Source: Hyphomicrobiales bacterium
Lineage (GTDB): Bacteria; Pseudomonadota; Alphaproteobacteria; Rhizobiales; Beijerinckiaceae
Length of the DNA stretch: 64,000 nt
Direction: 5' to 3'
Assembly (NCBI GenBank): GCA_027483795.1
Contig: JAIXTT010000005.1
Span: 1-64,000 of the forward strand
In this document: positions 29,243 through 37,448 of the stretch, piece by piece
How the letters are laid out: each line of letters begins with the position of its first letter
Numbering within the stretch: the first letter of the stretch is position 1
The notes under the pieces: model-generated
Told to the model about the DNA's origin: nothing
Seen by the model: the letters and a program-made list of their open reading frames with translations, nothing else
Databases searched by the model: none
Position numbers and translations under genes: made by a program

Positions 29243-30823
29243 TCAGGCTTCGACGCCCGGAAGATCCAGCGAGAGTTGGAGATCGCGCTTTTCCGCCTTG
29301 GCGGCGCGCAGGGCGCGGGCCTTGCCCGGGTCGTCCTCGTCGAGGCGGCGCTTGCGGCTGCCGTGGCGAAGGAACACTCTTTCGGCTGCGGCGCGATAGC
29401 CCGGTTCCGCCCGAAGACGCGCGAGCCTTTCGCGGGCGGTGCGGACGGCATCGGCGTGATCGACCGCCGGCGAGGGGTAATCCGTGCCGATCCGCACGCC
29501 CGCCGCCGCCTGCGTCGCGGCATCCATCTTCCACGGTTCCTGCAGGAAGGCCGGGGGCACGGAAGCGAGCTCGGGCAGTTCGCGCCGCGTGAAGACCCCG
29601 TCGGGATCCTGATCGAGGCCCTGCTTGATCACGTTGTAGATGCGCGGCGTGTTGATGCCCGTCTGCGTGGCCTGCATCTGGATCTGCGGCCAATGGATTC
29701 CGGGCTCGTAATCGGTGAAGAGCCGGGCGAGGCGCAGGCCGACCGCGTGCCAGTCGAGCCCGAGATGATGCGTGGCGAAGGCGACCGTCATGGCCCGCAT
29801 CCGGAAGTTCAGCCAGCCCGTCGCGATCAGCGAGCGCATGCAGGCGTCGAGGAAGGGGAAGCCCGTCCGGCCCGTCGCCCAGGCCTCGAGGAGCGGATCG
29901 TCCGGCGCCGTGGCCCCGCGCGCGCGTTCATGAACGGGGTGGAGCGAGCGGAACTCGATCTCCGGCTCGCTTTCGAGCTTCTGGATGAAATGGCAGTGCC
30001 AATGGAGCCGCGCGACGAGACTGTCGACCGCGGTGACGGGGATCGGCCGCGCCTCGGGCGGCATGGCGGCGAGAAGGGCGCGTTCGGCGAGGGCACGGTG
30101 CATGACCTCGCGGATCGAGACGGACCCCGTCGAAAGCGCGACGGAAAGGCGCGAACAGGCATGTTCGCCCGTCAACGGGCTCGACATCTCGCGCCGATAG
30201 CGCGCCCCGCGCCCCGCGAAGAAGCTGCGCAACCGTTCGAGCGCATCGGCGCGCGTCCCCGGCTGCGGGCCGTCGCAGCCGTCGGGCGGAAGGCCGAGAT
30301 CCTCCGCCGAGGGAACGGGGCCGGGGACCGCGCCCGGGACGGGGACGAGCCGCTCGGGCTCGGGGACGAGCGGCGCATCCATGAAGCGGCGGTGGATCGT
30401 CCCCCAGCGGTCTCGATCACGGAGCCCGCGCGCGACGCCGAACGAGGGGATTTCGACGACGGGAATGCCGCGCTCGCGGCAGAAGGCATGGACGGCGCGA
30501 TCGCGCGCGAAGGTCCATGCATTGCCCGTCTCCTCATGCGCGAGCAGGCGGGTGATGCCGACCGCATGATGGATCCGTTCGAGCACGTCGGTGACGCGGC
30601 CCGTGCGGACGACGAGCGGCGCGCCGAGAAGGGCGAGTCGTTCCCGAAGCTCGATCAAAGCGCCTTCGATCGCCGTCCATTGTCGCCGCGACGCGTCGGG
30701 CAGGGCCCGAAGATCGGGCTCGGCGACGTAGAGCGGCAGGACGGGTCCCGCCGCGGCGGCTTCGGCGAGCGGCGCATGATCGACCGTCCGCAGATCCCGC
30801 TTGAACCAGACGACCTGAACCAT
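29243..30823 (-). CDS. Photolyase/cryptochrome family protein
   Basis: A 526-residue flavoprotein of the photolyase/cryptochrome family. The N-terminal photolyase domain begins MVQVVWFKRDLRTVDHAPLA, with the typical W-F-K-R-D-L-R-x-x-D-H. The FAD-binding helical domain has LHWHCHFIQKLESEPEIEFR, GRTGFPFLDACMRSLIATGW, LNFRMRAMTVAFATHHLGLD and QMQATQTGINTPRIYNVIKQ. The C-terminal tail after about residue 470 is charged. Whether it repairs cyclobutane dimers, (6-4) products or acts as a light sensor cannot be read from the motifs alone; it is clearly not the CryPro/FeS type. It follows the M3 peptidase gene by 39 bases on the same strand. Confidence 0.88.
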   Translation of the reverse strand: MVQVVWFKRDLRTVDHAPLAEAAAAGPVLPLYVAEPDLRALPDASRRQWTAIEGALIELRERLALLGAPLVVRTGRVTDVLERIHHAVGITRLLAHEETGNAWTFARDRAVHAFCRERGIPVVEIPSFGVARGLRDRDRWGTIHRRFMDAPLVPEPERLVPVPGAVPGPVPSAEDLGLPPDGCDGPQPGTRADALERLRSFFAGRGARYRREMSSPLTGEHACSRLSVALSTGSVSIREVMHRALAERALLAAMPPEARPIPVTAVDSLVARLHWHCHFIQKLESEPEIEFRSLHPVHERARGATAPDDPLLEAWATGRTGFPFLDACMRSLIATGWLNFRMRAMTVAFATHHLGLDWHAVGLRLARLFTDYEPGIHWPQIQMQATQTGINTPRIYNVIKQGLDQDPDGVFTRRELPELASVPPAFLQEPWKMDAATQAAAGVRIGTDYPSPAVDHADAVRTARERLARLRAEPGYRAAAERVFLRHGSRKRRLDEDDPGKARALRAAKAEKRDLQLSLDLPGVEA

Positions 30824-30862
30824 GGGAGCGTTACGCGGTCCGGAAGCCGTCGGATCGCCGGA

Positions 30863-32917
30863 TCACGCGGGAAGGAAGCCGCGCTTGCGCAGCAGCGCAT
30901 CGACGTCGGGATCGCGGCCGCGGAAGGCGCGATAGGCCTCGGCCGGATCGCGCCGGGAACCCGCGGCATAGACGTGTTCGCGCAGCCGCGCGGCGAGCTC
31001 CGGATGGAAGACGTCGCCCGTCTCCTCGAAGGCCGAGAAGCCGTCGGCGTCGAGCACTTCCGACCAGAGATAGGAATAGTAGCCCGCCGAATAGCCGTCG
31101 CCCGAGAAGACATGGGTGAAATGCGGCGTCCGGTGCCGCATCGCGATCTCGGCGGGCATGCCGATGCGGGCGAGCACGTCCCTCTCGAAGGCGAGGGGGT
31201 CGACGCCCTCCGCCGTCTCCAGCGCGTGGAACGCCATGTCGACCAGCGCGGAGGAGGCGTATTCGACGGTGGCGAAGCCCATGTTGAAGTTCCGCGCCGC
31301 CTGCACCTTCTCGATCAGGCTCTGCGGCATGGGCTCGCCCGTCCCGGCATGGACCGCGAAGCGGCTCAACACCTCGGGCGTCATCAGCCAGTGCTCGTAG
31401 ACCTGCGAGGGGAATTCGACGAAGTCGCGCGCGACCGACGTGCCGGAGATCGAGGGATAGGTGACGTCCGACAGCATGCCGTGCAGCGCATGGCCGAATT
31501 CGTGGAACACGGTCCGCGCATCGTCGAAGGAGAGCAGCGTCGGCTCGCCCTCGGGCGCGCGGGCGAAGTTGAGGACGTTGACCACGATGGGCCGCACGTC
31601 TTCGCCGCCGAGCTTGTATTGGCTGCGGAAGGAGTTCATCCACGCGCCGCTGCGCTTGGAGGGACGGGCGAAATAGTCGCCGTAGAAGAGCGCGAGATGC
31701 CGGCCGTCGCGATCCTTCACCTCCCAGGCGCGGACGTCCGACCGATAGACGGGCACGTCCTTGCGCTCCTCGAAGCGGACGCCGAAGAGCCGCGTCGCCG
31801 TGTCGAAGGCGGCCTCGATGATCCTGTCGAGCTGCAGATACGGCTTGATCTCCCCCTCGTCGAGCGCATGGCGCGCGGCGCGGACCTTGGCGGAATAGTG
31901 CCGCCAGTCATGAGCCCCGAGTTCGAAGTTTCCGCCTTCGCTGCGGATCATGTCCTGCAGCGCGGCGCGCTCCTCGGCGGCGCGGTCGCGGGCCGGGGCC
32001 CAGACGCGTTCGAGCAGCCCCATGACCGCGTCGGGCGTCTTCGCCATGGCGGGTTCGAGCTTGTATTCGGCGAAGGTGCGGAAGCCCAGAAGTCGGGCGC
32101 GCTCGGCCCGCAGCGCCAGCATTTCGGCGACGACGGAGCGGTTGTCGGTCGCCCCGCCGCTTTCGCCGCGGCCGATCCAAGCCGCATAGGCCTTCTCGCG
32201 CATCGGACGCGAGGTCGAGAATTGCAGGAAGGGTTCGACGAGCGAGCGCGAGGTGGTGATCGCCCAGCCCTTCAGGCCGCGCTCCTCGGCGGTGCGGGCG
32301 GCGGCGGCGAGGAGCCAGTCGGGCAGGCCCGCGCGGTCCTCCGCCGTTTCGAGCGGGATGACCGTGTTCGCTTCGTCGGCAAGGACGTTCTGGGAGAAGG
32401 CCGTGCCGAGTTCGGCGAGCCGTTCGATGATCGCGGCGAGCCGCTTCTTGGCGTCCGGCGCGAGCATCGCGCCCGCGCGGACGAAGCGCTTGCGGGTCAA
32501 TTCGAGGACGCGGCGGCGTTCGGGGTCGAGGCCGAGGGCGTCGACGCGGTTCCAGAGCGCGTCGATCCTGCGGAACAGTCCTTCGTTCATGCCGATCGCG
32601 GCATAATGCTTGGCGGCCAGCGGCGCGATCTCGCGTTCGATCGCCTGGAGTTCCGGATTCGTGTCCGCGCTCGCGAGGTTCCAGAAGACGCCGCCCACCC
32701 GGTCGAAGAGTTCGCCCGACAGTTCGAGCGCATCGATCGTGTTCGCGAAGTCGGGCTGGGCCGGATCGTTCGCGATGGCGTCGATCTCGAGGCGATGATC
32801 CGCGAAGGCCTTGTCGAAGGCGGGACGGAAATGCTCCGGCCGGATCTCCGCGAAGGGCGGAACGCCGAAAGGCGTGGTCCAGGTCTTGAAGAAAGGATTG
32901 TCCGCCGCCGTCGCCAT
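30863..32917 (-). CDS. M3 family oligopeptidase (PrlC/Dcp type)
   Basis: A 684-residue zinc peptidase of family M3. The active site HEFGH (residues 472-476) lies in DARTVFHEFGHALHGMLSDV, and the third ligand Glu follows in RDFVEFPSQVYEHWLMTPEV. The N-terminus NPFFKTWTTPFGVPPFAEIR with PEHFRPAFDKAF and the late YSAGYYSYLWSEVLDADGFS are typical. These cytosolic enzymes degrade short peptides; M3 members called oligopeptidase A, Dcp or PrlC differ in detail and I do not choose between them. ATG 32917 is preceded by GGGAGAT; the frame is open about 240 bases further, but there is no homology. It is divergent from the phasin gene. Confidence 0.92.
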   Translation of the reverse strand: MATAADNPFFKTWTTPFGVPPFAEIRPEHFRPAFDKAFADHRLEIDAIANDPAQPDFANTIDALELSGELFDRVGGVFWNLASADTNPELQAIEREIAPLAAKHYAAIGMNEGLFRRIDALWNRVDALGLDPERRRVLELTRKRFVRAGAMLAPDAKKRLAAIIERLAELGTAFSQNVLADEANTVIPLETAEDRAGLPDWLLAAAARTAEERGLKGWAITTSRSLVEPFLQFSTSRPMREKAYAAWIGRGESGGATDNRSVVAEMLALRAERARLLGFRTFAEYKLEPAMAKTPDAVMGLLERVWAPARDRAAEERAALQDMIRSEGGNFELGAHDWRHYSAKVRAARHALDEGEIKPYLQLDRIIEAAFDTATRLFGVRFEERKDVPVYRSDVRAWEVKDRDGRHLALFYGDYFARPSKRSGAWMNSFRSQYKLGGEDVRPIVVNVLNFARAPEGEPTLLSFDDARTVFHEFGHALHGMLSDVTYPSISGTSVARDFVEFPSQVYEHWLMTPEVLSRFAVHAGTGEPMPQSLIEKVQAARNFNMGFATVEYASSALVDMAFHALETAEGVDPLAFERDVLARIGMPAEIAMRHRTPHFTHVFSGDGYSAGYYSYLWSEVLDADGFSAFEETGDVFHPELAARLREHVYAAGSRRDPAEAYRAFRGRDPDVDALLRKRGFLPA

Positions 32918-33059
32918 GCCGATCTCCCGTGACCCGCTCAGCATATAGCGATCCCGATCGCGCCGCGCCGGTCCGAGAAAATCCCCGACCCTCGGAGAAC
33001 TTCGGGCCTCGACCCGCGTTGGGAACGGCATGCCCGCCGACAGGAGAAGGACCAGCGCC

Positions 33060-33632
33060 ATGACCCATGAAGATGCAGCCGCCGAACGACACGGCCGAAA
33101 GAGCGGCGGGAGCTTCAAGCGAGAGCAGGAATCGGCCCTGAACCGCGCCGGAGACGACATGCGGGGGGCCGTGGACGAGGCGGCTCATGCGGGGAGCGAG
33201 GCGCTGCGCGCGGGTCGCGAAAGCCTTGAAAAGGCTTTGGACGTGAGCCGCGACATGGGGCGCGACATGGGGCGCGACCTCGGCAAGATCGCGCGGCGCA
33301 CCACGCGCAGCGTCGAGACGCTCTCGAAGGCCGGCACCGTTCTCATCCAAGGGATGCAGGACGTCTCGCACGAATGGATGGGGATGACTCAGGACAATCT
33401 CCGCCGCGGCACCGACATGCTGCAGCAGATGTCCCGGGCGAAGTCCCTGCCGGACATGCTCGACGCGCAGGCCGATCTCATGCGCGAGAGTCTGCAGCGG
33501 ATGATCGAGAGCGCGCGGCGCATCGGCGAGATATCGGTCCGCACCGCGACCGAGGCGTCCGACGCCGTGCGCAAGGTCGCCGAGCAGGCCGACGGCGAAC
33601 GCGATCGCGATCGCGATCGCACCGCGGCCTGA
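33060..33632 (+). CDS. Phasin family protein
   Basis: A 190-residue helical, amphipathic protein with a charged, low-complexity N-terminus, then TRSVETLSKAGTVLIQGMQD, and LPDMLDAQADLMRESLQRMI near the C-terminus. The pattern of a phasin_2-type domain (about residues 85-180) is clear; such proteins coat polyhydroxyalkanoate granules, and some act elsewhere. The N-terminal half includes a short repeat DMGRDMGRDLG and the end RDRDRDR is encoded by tandem GCGATC units. ATG 33060 has GGAGAAGG upstream. No PHA synthase is in view. It has its own terminator. Confidence 0.75.
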   Translation: MTHEDAAAERHGRKSGGSFKREQESALNRAGDDMRGAVDEAAHAGSEALRAGRESLEKALDVSRDMGRDMGRDLGKIARRTTRSVETLSKAGTVLIQGMQDVSHEWMGMTQDNLRRGTDMLQQMSRAKSLPDMLDAQADLMRESLQRMIESARRIGEISVRTATEASDAVRKVAEQADGERDRDRDRTAA

Positions 33633-33661
33633 CGGGGCGTCCCGGCGCGTCGCGGAAAAGG

Positions 33662-33698
33662 GCCCCTGCGGGCTTTCGACCCGCCGGGGCTTTCTTTT
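33662..33698 (+). terminator. Intrinsic terminator of the phasin gene
   Basis: GCCCC-T-GCGGG (about 33662-33672) pairs with CCCGC-C-GGGGC (about 33680-33690) with one mismatch, then TTTCTTTTT (33691-33699). Confidence 0.75.
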
Positions 33699-33750
33699 TG
33701 GACCCGCGGCGCTTCCCGTCTATTCTTTGCGCAAGCAGAAGGAGACGCCC

Positions 33751-34152
33751 ATGTCGCCCCGGACCGCCTCGCCCTCCGTGTTCCGCGTTCCGGCCGGACG
33801 GATCGCCGTCGTCCTCTTCGCCGCGCTCGCCGCGGGCTGTACGCAGTATCAATGGGTACATCCGACGAAGACGCCCGCCCAATACGGCGGCGACCGGCTG
33901 GCCTGCGAAAGCCGGGCGGCCGCGGTCTATCCGACCATGGCCGCCGTCGTCCGCACCGGAGGCGGTTACGTCGACCCCGGCCGGGAGATCTGTTCGCGCG
34001 GCCGGCACGGATACGTCTACTGCCGCTCGACGCCGCCGACCTATATCCCGCCGACCTATTCGACCCGAGACATCAATGCCGAACCGCGTGAACGTCTGAT
34101 CGAGGCCTGCCTCTATCAGCGCGGCTATTCGCTCGTTCCGGTTCAGCGCTGA
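33751..34152 (+). CDS. Small lipoprotein of unknown function
   Basis: A 133-residue protein with a lipoprotein signal: a basic start, the hydrophobic AVVLFAALAAGC ending in a lipobox (L-A-A-G-C, Cys30), then QYQWVHPTKTPAQYGGDRLA. The mature part has cysteines and tyrosine-rich stretches, ends in EACLYQRGYSLVPVQR, and resembles small lipoproteins with a CE-x-x-A...CL-x-x-x-GY motif found in many proteobacteria. Function is unknown. ATG 33751 has AGAAGGAG five bases upstream. The last ten bases overlap the end of the convergent AbrB-family gene. Confidence 0.7.
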   Translation: MSPRTASPSVFRVPAGRIAVVLFAALAAGCTQYQWVHPTKTPAQYGGDRLACESRAAAVYPTMAAVVRTGGGYVDPGREICSRGRHGYVYCRSTPPTYIPPTYSTRDINAEPRERLIEACLYQRGYSLVPVQR

Positions 34153-35204
34153 GGCGGATCCGGCGGCACGCCGAACCATGACGGTCGCGCCCGGAAGATC
34201 AGCGGGACGGTCAGCCCGATCGCCATGAACCGGACGAGGTGGTGCGCCGCCACATAGACCGGGTCGATGGCGAGGGTGAAGGCGAGGATCGCCATCGCCT
34301 CGAGGCCGCCGGGCGCGAAGGCCATCAGCGCCGCCGCCTGCGACACGCCGAGCAGCAGGCTCGCCGCCTCGGCGAAGGCGACCGCCACGATCGTGCTCAC
34401 CACGAAGGCTGCAAGCGCCGCCGGCGCGAGCCGCACCAGATCGCGCCGCCGCATGCTCCTGAATCGTTCGCCGATGAAGGCGCCGATCAGCGTGAAGCCC
34501 AGCGAGGCGAGCGGATCGGGAAAATCCCCCGCCACGATGCCCGACCCCGTGAGGGTCGCGCTCGCCAGCATCGCGCCGAGCAGCAGCGCCGCCGGAACCT
34601 GCAGCCTGTGCAGCAGCAGACCCGCCGGGAGCGCCGCCGCCGCGAGACCGGCGACGGAAGCGAAAGACATCGCCGACGTCGTCGAATCGACGACGGGGAG
34701 GGCGCTTCCGACGGCGATCAGGGGCGGCAGGATCAGAATCAGCATGATCAGGCGGAAGAGCTGAACCGCCGCGATGGCCGGAATGTCGGCCTGCCTTTCA
34801 TGGGCGATGAGCAGGATCGACGACAGCGCGCCCGGAACCGAGGCCAGAACCGCATCGATGCGCTTCCACCCGAAGAACCGCATCAGCACCGCCGAACAGG
34901 CGATCACGATCATGACGATCGCGGCGAAGAGAAGCGCGATGCTCAGAGGGACGGCGGCGAGCGCATGCAGCGTTTCGGGCCTGACGCCCGTTCCGATGGT
35001 GATGCCCGAGAGCAGCATCGCGAAATCGCGGACATGCACGGGCATCGGCGGGAAGCGGTCCGACGCGGCGAGAATGCCGGACACCAGCATCGCCCCGGAG
35101 AGCCACGGGGCGGGAAATCCGATCAGGGCCGCGAGCGCCCCGCCGAGGCCGGCCGCCGCAAGCGCCGCGACATGCAGCGAGATCGTCGTGACCGTCGAAG
35201 ACAT
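34143..35204 (-). CDS. AbrB family membrane protein (putative ammonia monooxygenase-like)
   Basis: A 353-residue membrane protein with about ten hydrophobic segments and an internal duplication: GLGGALAALIGFPAPWLSGA in the first half and LGAMLASATLTGSGIVAGDF in the second. This is the AbrB (PF05145-type) family, once misnamed ammonia monooxygenase; the E. coli member AbrB affects aidB expression. Its biochemical role is unknown; transport is likely. ATG 35204 is chosen because the family begins here; the frame is open further upstream across a FixK-type box and has no family features. The FNR box centre is 28 bases ahead of the ATG. Confidence 0.75.
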   Translation of the reverse strand: MSSTVTTISLHVAALAAAGLGGALAALIGFPAPWLSGAMLVSGILAASDRFPPMPVHVRDFAMLLSGITIGTGVRPETLHALAAVPLSIALLFAAIVMIVIACSAVLMRFFGWKRIDAVLASVPGALSSILLIAHERQADIPAIAAVQLFRLIMLILILPPLIAVGSALPVVDSTTSAMSFASVAGLAAAALPAGLLLHRLQVPAALLLGAMLASATLTGSGIVAGDFPDPLASLGFTLIGAFIGERFRSMRRRDLVRLAPAALAAFVVSTIVAVAFAEAASLLLGVSQAAALMAFAPGGLEAMAILAFTLAIDPVYVAAHHLVRFMAIGLTVPLIFRARPSWFGVPPDPPQR

Positions 35205-35225
35205 CGAATCGGAATTCCGCGGGAC

Positions 35226-35239
35226 TTGACCCGGATCAA
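35226..35239. promoter_or_regulatory. FNR/FixK box
   Basis: TTGACCCGGATCAA matches the FNR/FixK consensus TTGAT-N4-ATCAA at nine of ten fixed positions, the only one I found in the window. Its centre (35232.5) is 41.5 bases before position 35274 on the plus strand, the canonical class II distance, and CAAATT (35262-35267) lies where a -10 would be. Toward the AbrB-family gene it sits only 28 bases from the ATG, more suited to repression. Confidence 0.7.
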
Positions 35240-35273
35240 TGCTGTGCGGCTCCGACCGCGTCAAATTGAAATC

Positions 35274-35407
35274 GACGGGACGGTTCGGACCGCCTCCTTC
35301 GCTCCGCCCTCGGGTCGAGCCGGGAAGAGGTCCGCGACGCCCCTTCGGCTTCGGCCGGGGGTGCGGTGCTCGGCGCGGTCTCGGGGGAGCTGCGCCGAGC
35401 ACTTTTT
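35274..35407 (+). ncRNA. Candidate FixK/FNR-controlled small RNA
   Basis: A non-coding stretch of about 134 bases bounded by a class II FNR/FixK box with a weak -10 on the left and an intrinsic terminator on the right. No credible ribosome site or reading frame is present. Three hairpins can form: CGGT/ACCG (35281-35292), a UUCG-capped CGGC-TTCG-GCCG inside CCCC/GGGG (35340-35361), and the terminator (35366-35402). It points toward the fixK-like gene, whose own terminator faces it. The start point is inferred from box spacing. Confidence 0.5.
35366..35407 (+). terminator. Plus-strand intrinsic terminator with no gene upstream
   Basis: An 11-bp perfect stem, GTGCTCGGCGC (35366-35376) with GCGCCGAGCAC (35392-35402), a 15-base loop, then TTTTT (35403-35407). 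No plus-strand gene precedes it, which implies an RNA gene. Confidence 0.8.
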
Positions 35408-35424
35408 CGTTTCGGGATCTCCGC

Positions 35425-35455
35425 GAAAAAAAGCGCCGATCCTTTCGGATCGGCG
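35425..35455 (-). terminator. Intrinsic terminator of the fixK-like gene
   Basis: On the minus strand a 9-bp stem (35447-35455 with 35434-35442) with a four-base loop runs into a T-run (A residues 35425-35432 on the plus strand). It follows the fixK-like stop by 58 bases. Confidence 0.85.
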
Positions 35456-35513
35456 TCAGTCGCAAGAGGAGGAGGAAGCCCGGGAGCTTCCCGCCTCGGG
35501 GAGTTCGAAAGGC

Positions 35514-36236
35514 TCAATGCGCCCCGGTGAGCCGGCAGAGCCGGCAGACGTTCGTGACCGTCACCGCATCGTGCCGGCCGTAGCTCAGAACGCCCTCGCG
35601 CTTCAATTGCGAGAAGGCGCGGCTGACCGTCTCCAAGGTGACGCCGAGATAATCGGCGATCTCCTGGCGGGTCAGGGAGACCGTCACGGCGCTGCGGTCG
35701 GCGGGATCGGCGGGTCCCCGGCAGCCCGCGCCGCCGCGTCCCGGCAGCAGGCGGATGATGAAGGTCGCGACGCGTTCGCGCGCCGTCTTGCGGCCCAGCA
35801 GCATGGCGTGGTCGTGCAGGGCGCAGATCTGGCTCTTCATCCGCTCCGCGATCAGGAGCTGAAGATCACGGTCGGATTCGACGAGCGCCCTTTCATAGGC
35901 GGCGATCCGGCAGGGCGAGAGGGTTTCGGCCGCGCTCTGATGCGTTCCCGTCGTCGTGATGCCGAAGACGTCGCCCGGGCCGAGCAGTTCGATGATCTGC
36001 CGTCGGCCGTCGGGGAGCATTTTGGAGATCATCACCGAACCTTCGACGATCCGGTAGACGCAGCGCGCCTTTTCCGCTTCGTCGATGATCGGCCTGCGGG
36101 CCTCGAAGTCGAGCATCCGTCCGCGGACGCCGTTCTCGACGCTCGCCTTCCGGGACGGTCCGAGGCTCCAATCGGCATCGAATTTCGGCGGAACGCGGTC
36201 TTCCGCGTGGTCGAAACGGCGCGCTTCGAGGGACAT
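35514..36236 (-). CDS. Crp/Fnr family regulator, FixK-like
   Basis: A 240-residue regulator with a cyclic-nucleotide-type beta-barrel (VYRIVEGSVMISKMLPDGRR, ELLGPGDVFGITT) and a C-terminal helix-turn-helix, VSLTRQEIADYLGVTLETVS with RAFSQLKREGVL. The recognition helix E-T-V-S-R is that of FNR/FixK proteins that bind TTGA half-sites. The N-terminus lacks the cysteine cluster of FNR and FnrN, so it fits FixK, a downstream target of FixJ rather than a direct oxygen sensor. Cysteines at 231 and 234 form a C-terminal CxxC. It lies below fixL-fixJ on the same strand. Confidence 0.85.
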   Translation of the reverse strand: MSLEARRFDHAEDRVPPKFDADWSLGPSRKASVENGVRGRMLDFEARRPIIDEAEKARCVYRIVEGSVMISKMLPDGRRQIIELLGPGDVFGITTTGTHQSAAETLSPCRIAAYERALVESDRDLQLLIAERMKSQICALHDHAMLLGRKTARERVATFIIRLLPGRGGAGCRGPADPADRSAVTVSLTRQEIADYLGVTLETVSRAFSQLKREGVLSYGRHDAVTVTNVCRLCRLTGAH

Positions 36237-36392
36237 GGGCGTGCACCTGAACGGATGGTCCCGTCCCGCCTCTTCGGAAGTCTTCGCCTCGACGCGGGGG
36301 ACGCGGGCCTGATGAGGGAAGCCTAAGCGGGAACGGGAATCCCCGCATCGGGGCGGGCCCTTAAGCAGTGCTACGGACGCGGGCGGAACCGT

Positions 36393-36731
36393 TCAGACGA
36401 TCGCGGCGAACTGTTCGGGGCTCAGCGGCTTGCGCAGCACCGGACAATGTTCGAGGCCGCGCAGTTGGGCGTCGATCGCCGAGCGCGGCTGGCCGCTGAT
36501 CGCGACCACGCGGGGCGGCTCCTTGAGGCGGCTGAGCCAGCGGATGACCCGCGCGCCGCTGATTCCGGGGAGCATCAGATCCACGACGACGAGATCTTCG
36601 GGGCCGGGAATGTCGGCCGCGAAGAACGACTCCGCGTCGGCATGGGCCACCGTCCGGTGCCCCATTCCGCGCAGCAGGACGTCGAGCGAATCGCTCACGC
36701 CGGGATCGTCTTCGAGAATATGGACCGTCAC
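36393..36731 (-). CDS. Stand-alone response-regulator receiver domain
   Basis: A 112-residue CheY-like receiver with no output domain. The acidic pocket is HILEDDPGVSDS, the phosphoacceptor Asp51 is in LVVVDLMLPGISGARVIRWL, the Thr/Ser position is in RVVAISGQPRSA and the Lys in VLRKPLSPEQ. GTG 36731 is chosen with GAGGGC six bases upstream; another GTG 18 bases earlier is possible. It stands 95 bases after fixJ on the same strand. Single receivers near fixLJ can dampen or divert phosphate from FixL or mediate stress responses; which applies here is not known. Confidence 0.78.
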   Translation of the reverse strand: MTVHILEDDPGVSDSLDVLLRGMGHRTVAHADAESFFAADIPGPEDLVVVDLMLPGISGARVIRWLSRLKEPPRVVAISGQPRSAIDAQLRGLEHCPVLRKPLSPEQFAAIV

Positions 36732-36826
36732 GCGGCGCCCTCGGGACACGGATCGCGACCGGCGTCGCGATCCGGTGAACCTATCCTTTCGGAGGGCCGT
36801 GTTCAGTCGGTAGCAATGCGGACTCG

Positions 36827-37435
36827 TCAGGCCCTGCGCTCGGCATAAACGATGCGCACGAGATCCGCCGCGTTCTTCGCTCCGAGCTTCTCCATGATGC
36901 GGGCGCGATGCACCTCGATCGTGCGCGGGCTGATGCCGAGCTGGCGGCCCGCTTCCTTGTTCGATGCACCGAGAGCGATCCGTTCGAGCACCTCGCGTTC
37001 CCGCGGGGTCAGGTTCTCCTCGCCGGGGAAGGCGCCCATGGTCGAATGCGACGCGCCGTTGCGCGCCCGAGCGTCGAGCGCGTCACGGATGCGCCCGACG
37101 ACGGTCTCGGCGTCGAACGGCTTTTCGATGAAGTCGTGCGCCCCGCGCTTGATCGCTTCGACGGCCATGGGAATGTCGCCCTGGCCGGAGATCATGAAGA
37201 TCGGGATCGGGCATTTGGTCCCGAGCTCGTTCAGCACGTCGATGCCCGAGCGCCCGGGCATATGCACGTCGAGAATGATGCAGGAGGGCATGCGCGCCCG
37301 TACCGCATGGAGCAGGGCGGCCCCGTCCGGGTAGGCGCCGACCCCGTAGCCCTCCAGTTCGAGGACCATGCGGAGCGCGTCCCGCACGGCGGGATCGTCG
37401 TCGGCGATGTAGATTTCCGCGTCGTGATCGGCCAT
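36827..37435 (-). CDS. fixJ: Response regulator FixJ
   Basis: A 202-residue two-domain regulator. The receiver has YIADDDPAVRDALRMVLELE, Asp56 in CIILDVHMPGRSGIDVLNEL, ISGQGDIPMAVEAIKRGAHD and FIEKPFDAETV. The LuxR/FixJ DNA-binding domain is LTPREREVLERIALGASNKE with AGRQLGISPRTIEVHRARIM. It starts 13 bases after the fixL stop. Phosphorylated FixJ turns on fixK in the known pathway, and a fixK-like gene lies just downstream here. Confidence 0.93.
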   Translation of the reverse strand: MADHDAEIYIADDDPAVRDALRMVLELEGYGVGAYPDGAALLHAVRARMPSCIILDVHMPGRSGIDVLNELGTKCPIPIFMISGQGDIPMAVEAIKRGAHDFIEKPFDAETVVGRIRDALDARARNGASHSTMGAFPGEENLTPREREVLERIALGASNKEAGRQLGISPRTIEVHRARIMEKLGAKNAADLVRIVYAERRA

Positions 37436-37448
37436 TCGTCCCCCCTCG

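Noticed and set aside
28409-32932. A 1507-codon plus-strand open frame
   Set aside because: It runs antisense to the unknown protein, photolyase and M3 peptidase genes, whose active-site motifs are intact. Its product is Arg/Gly/Asp/Glu-rich and unrelated to any family.
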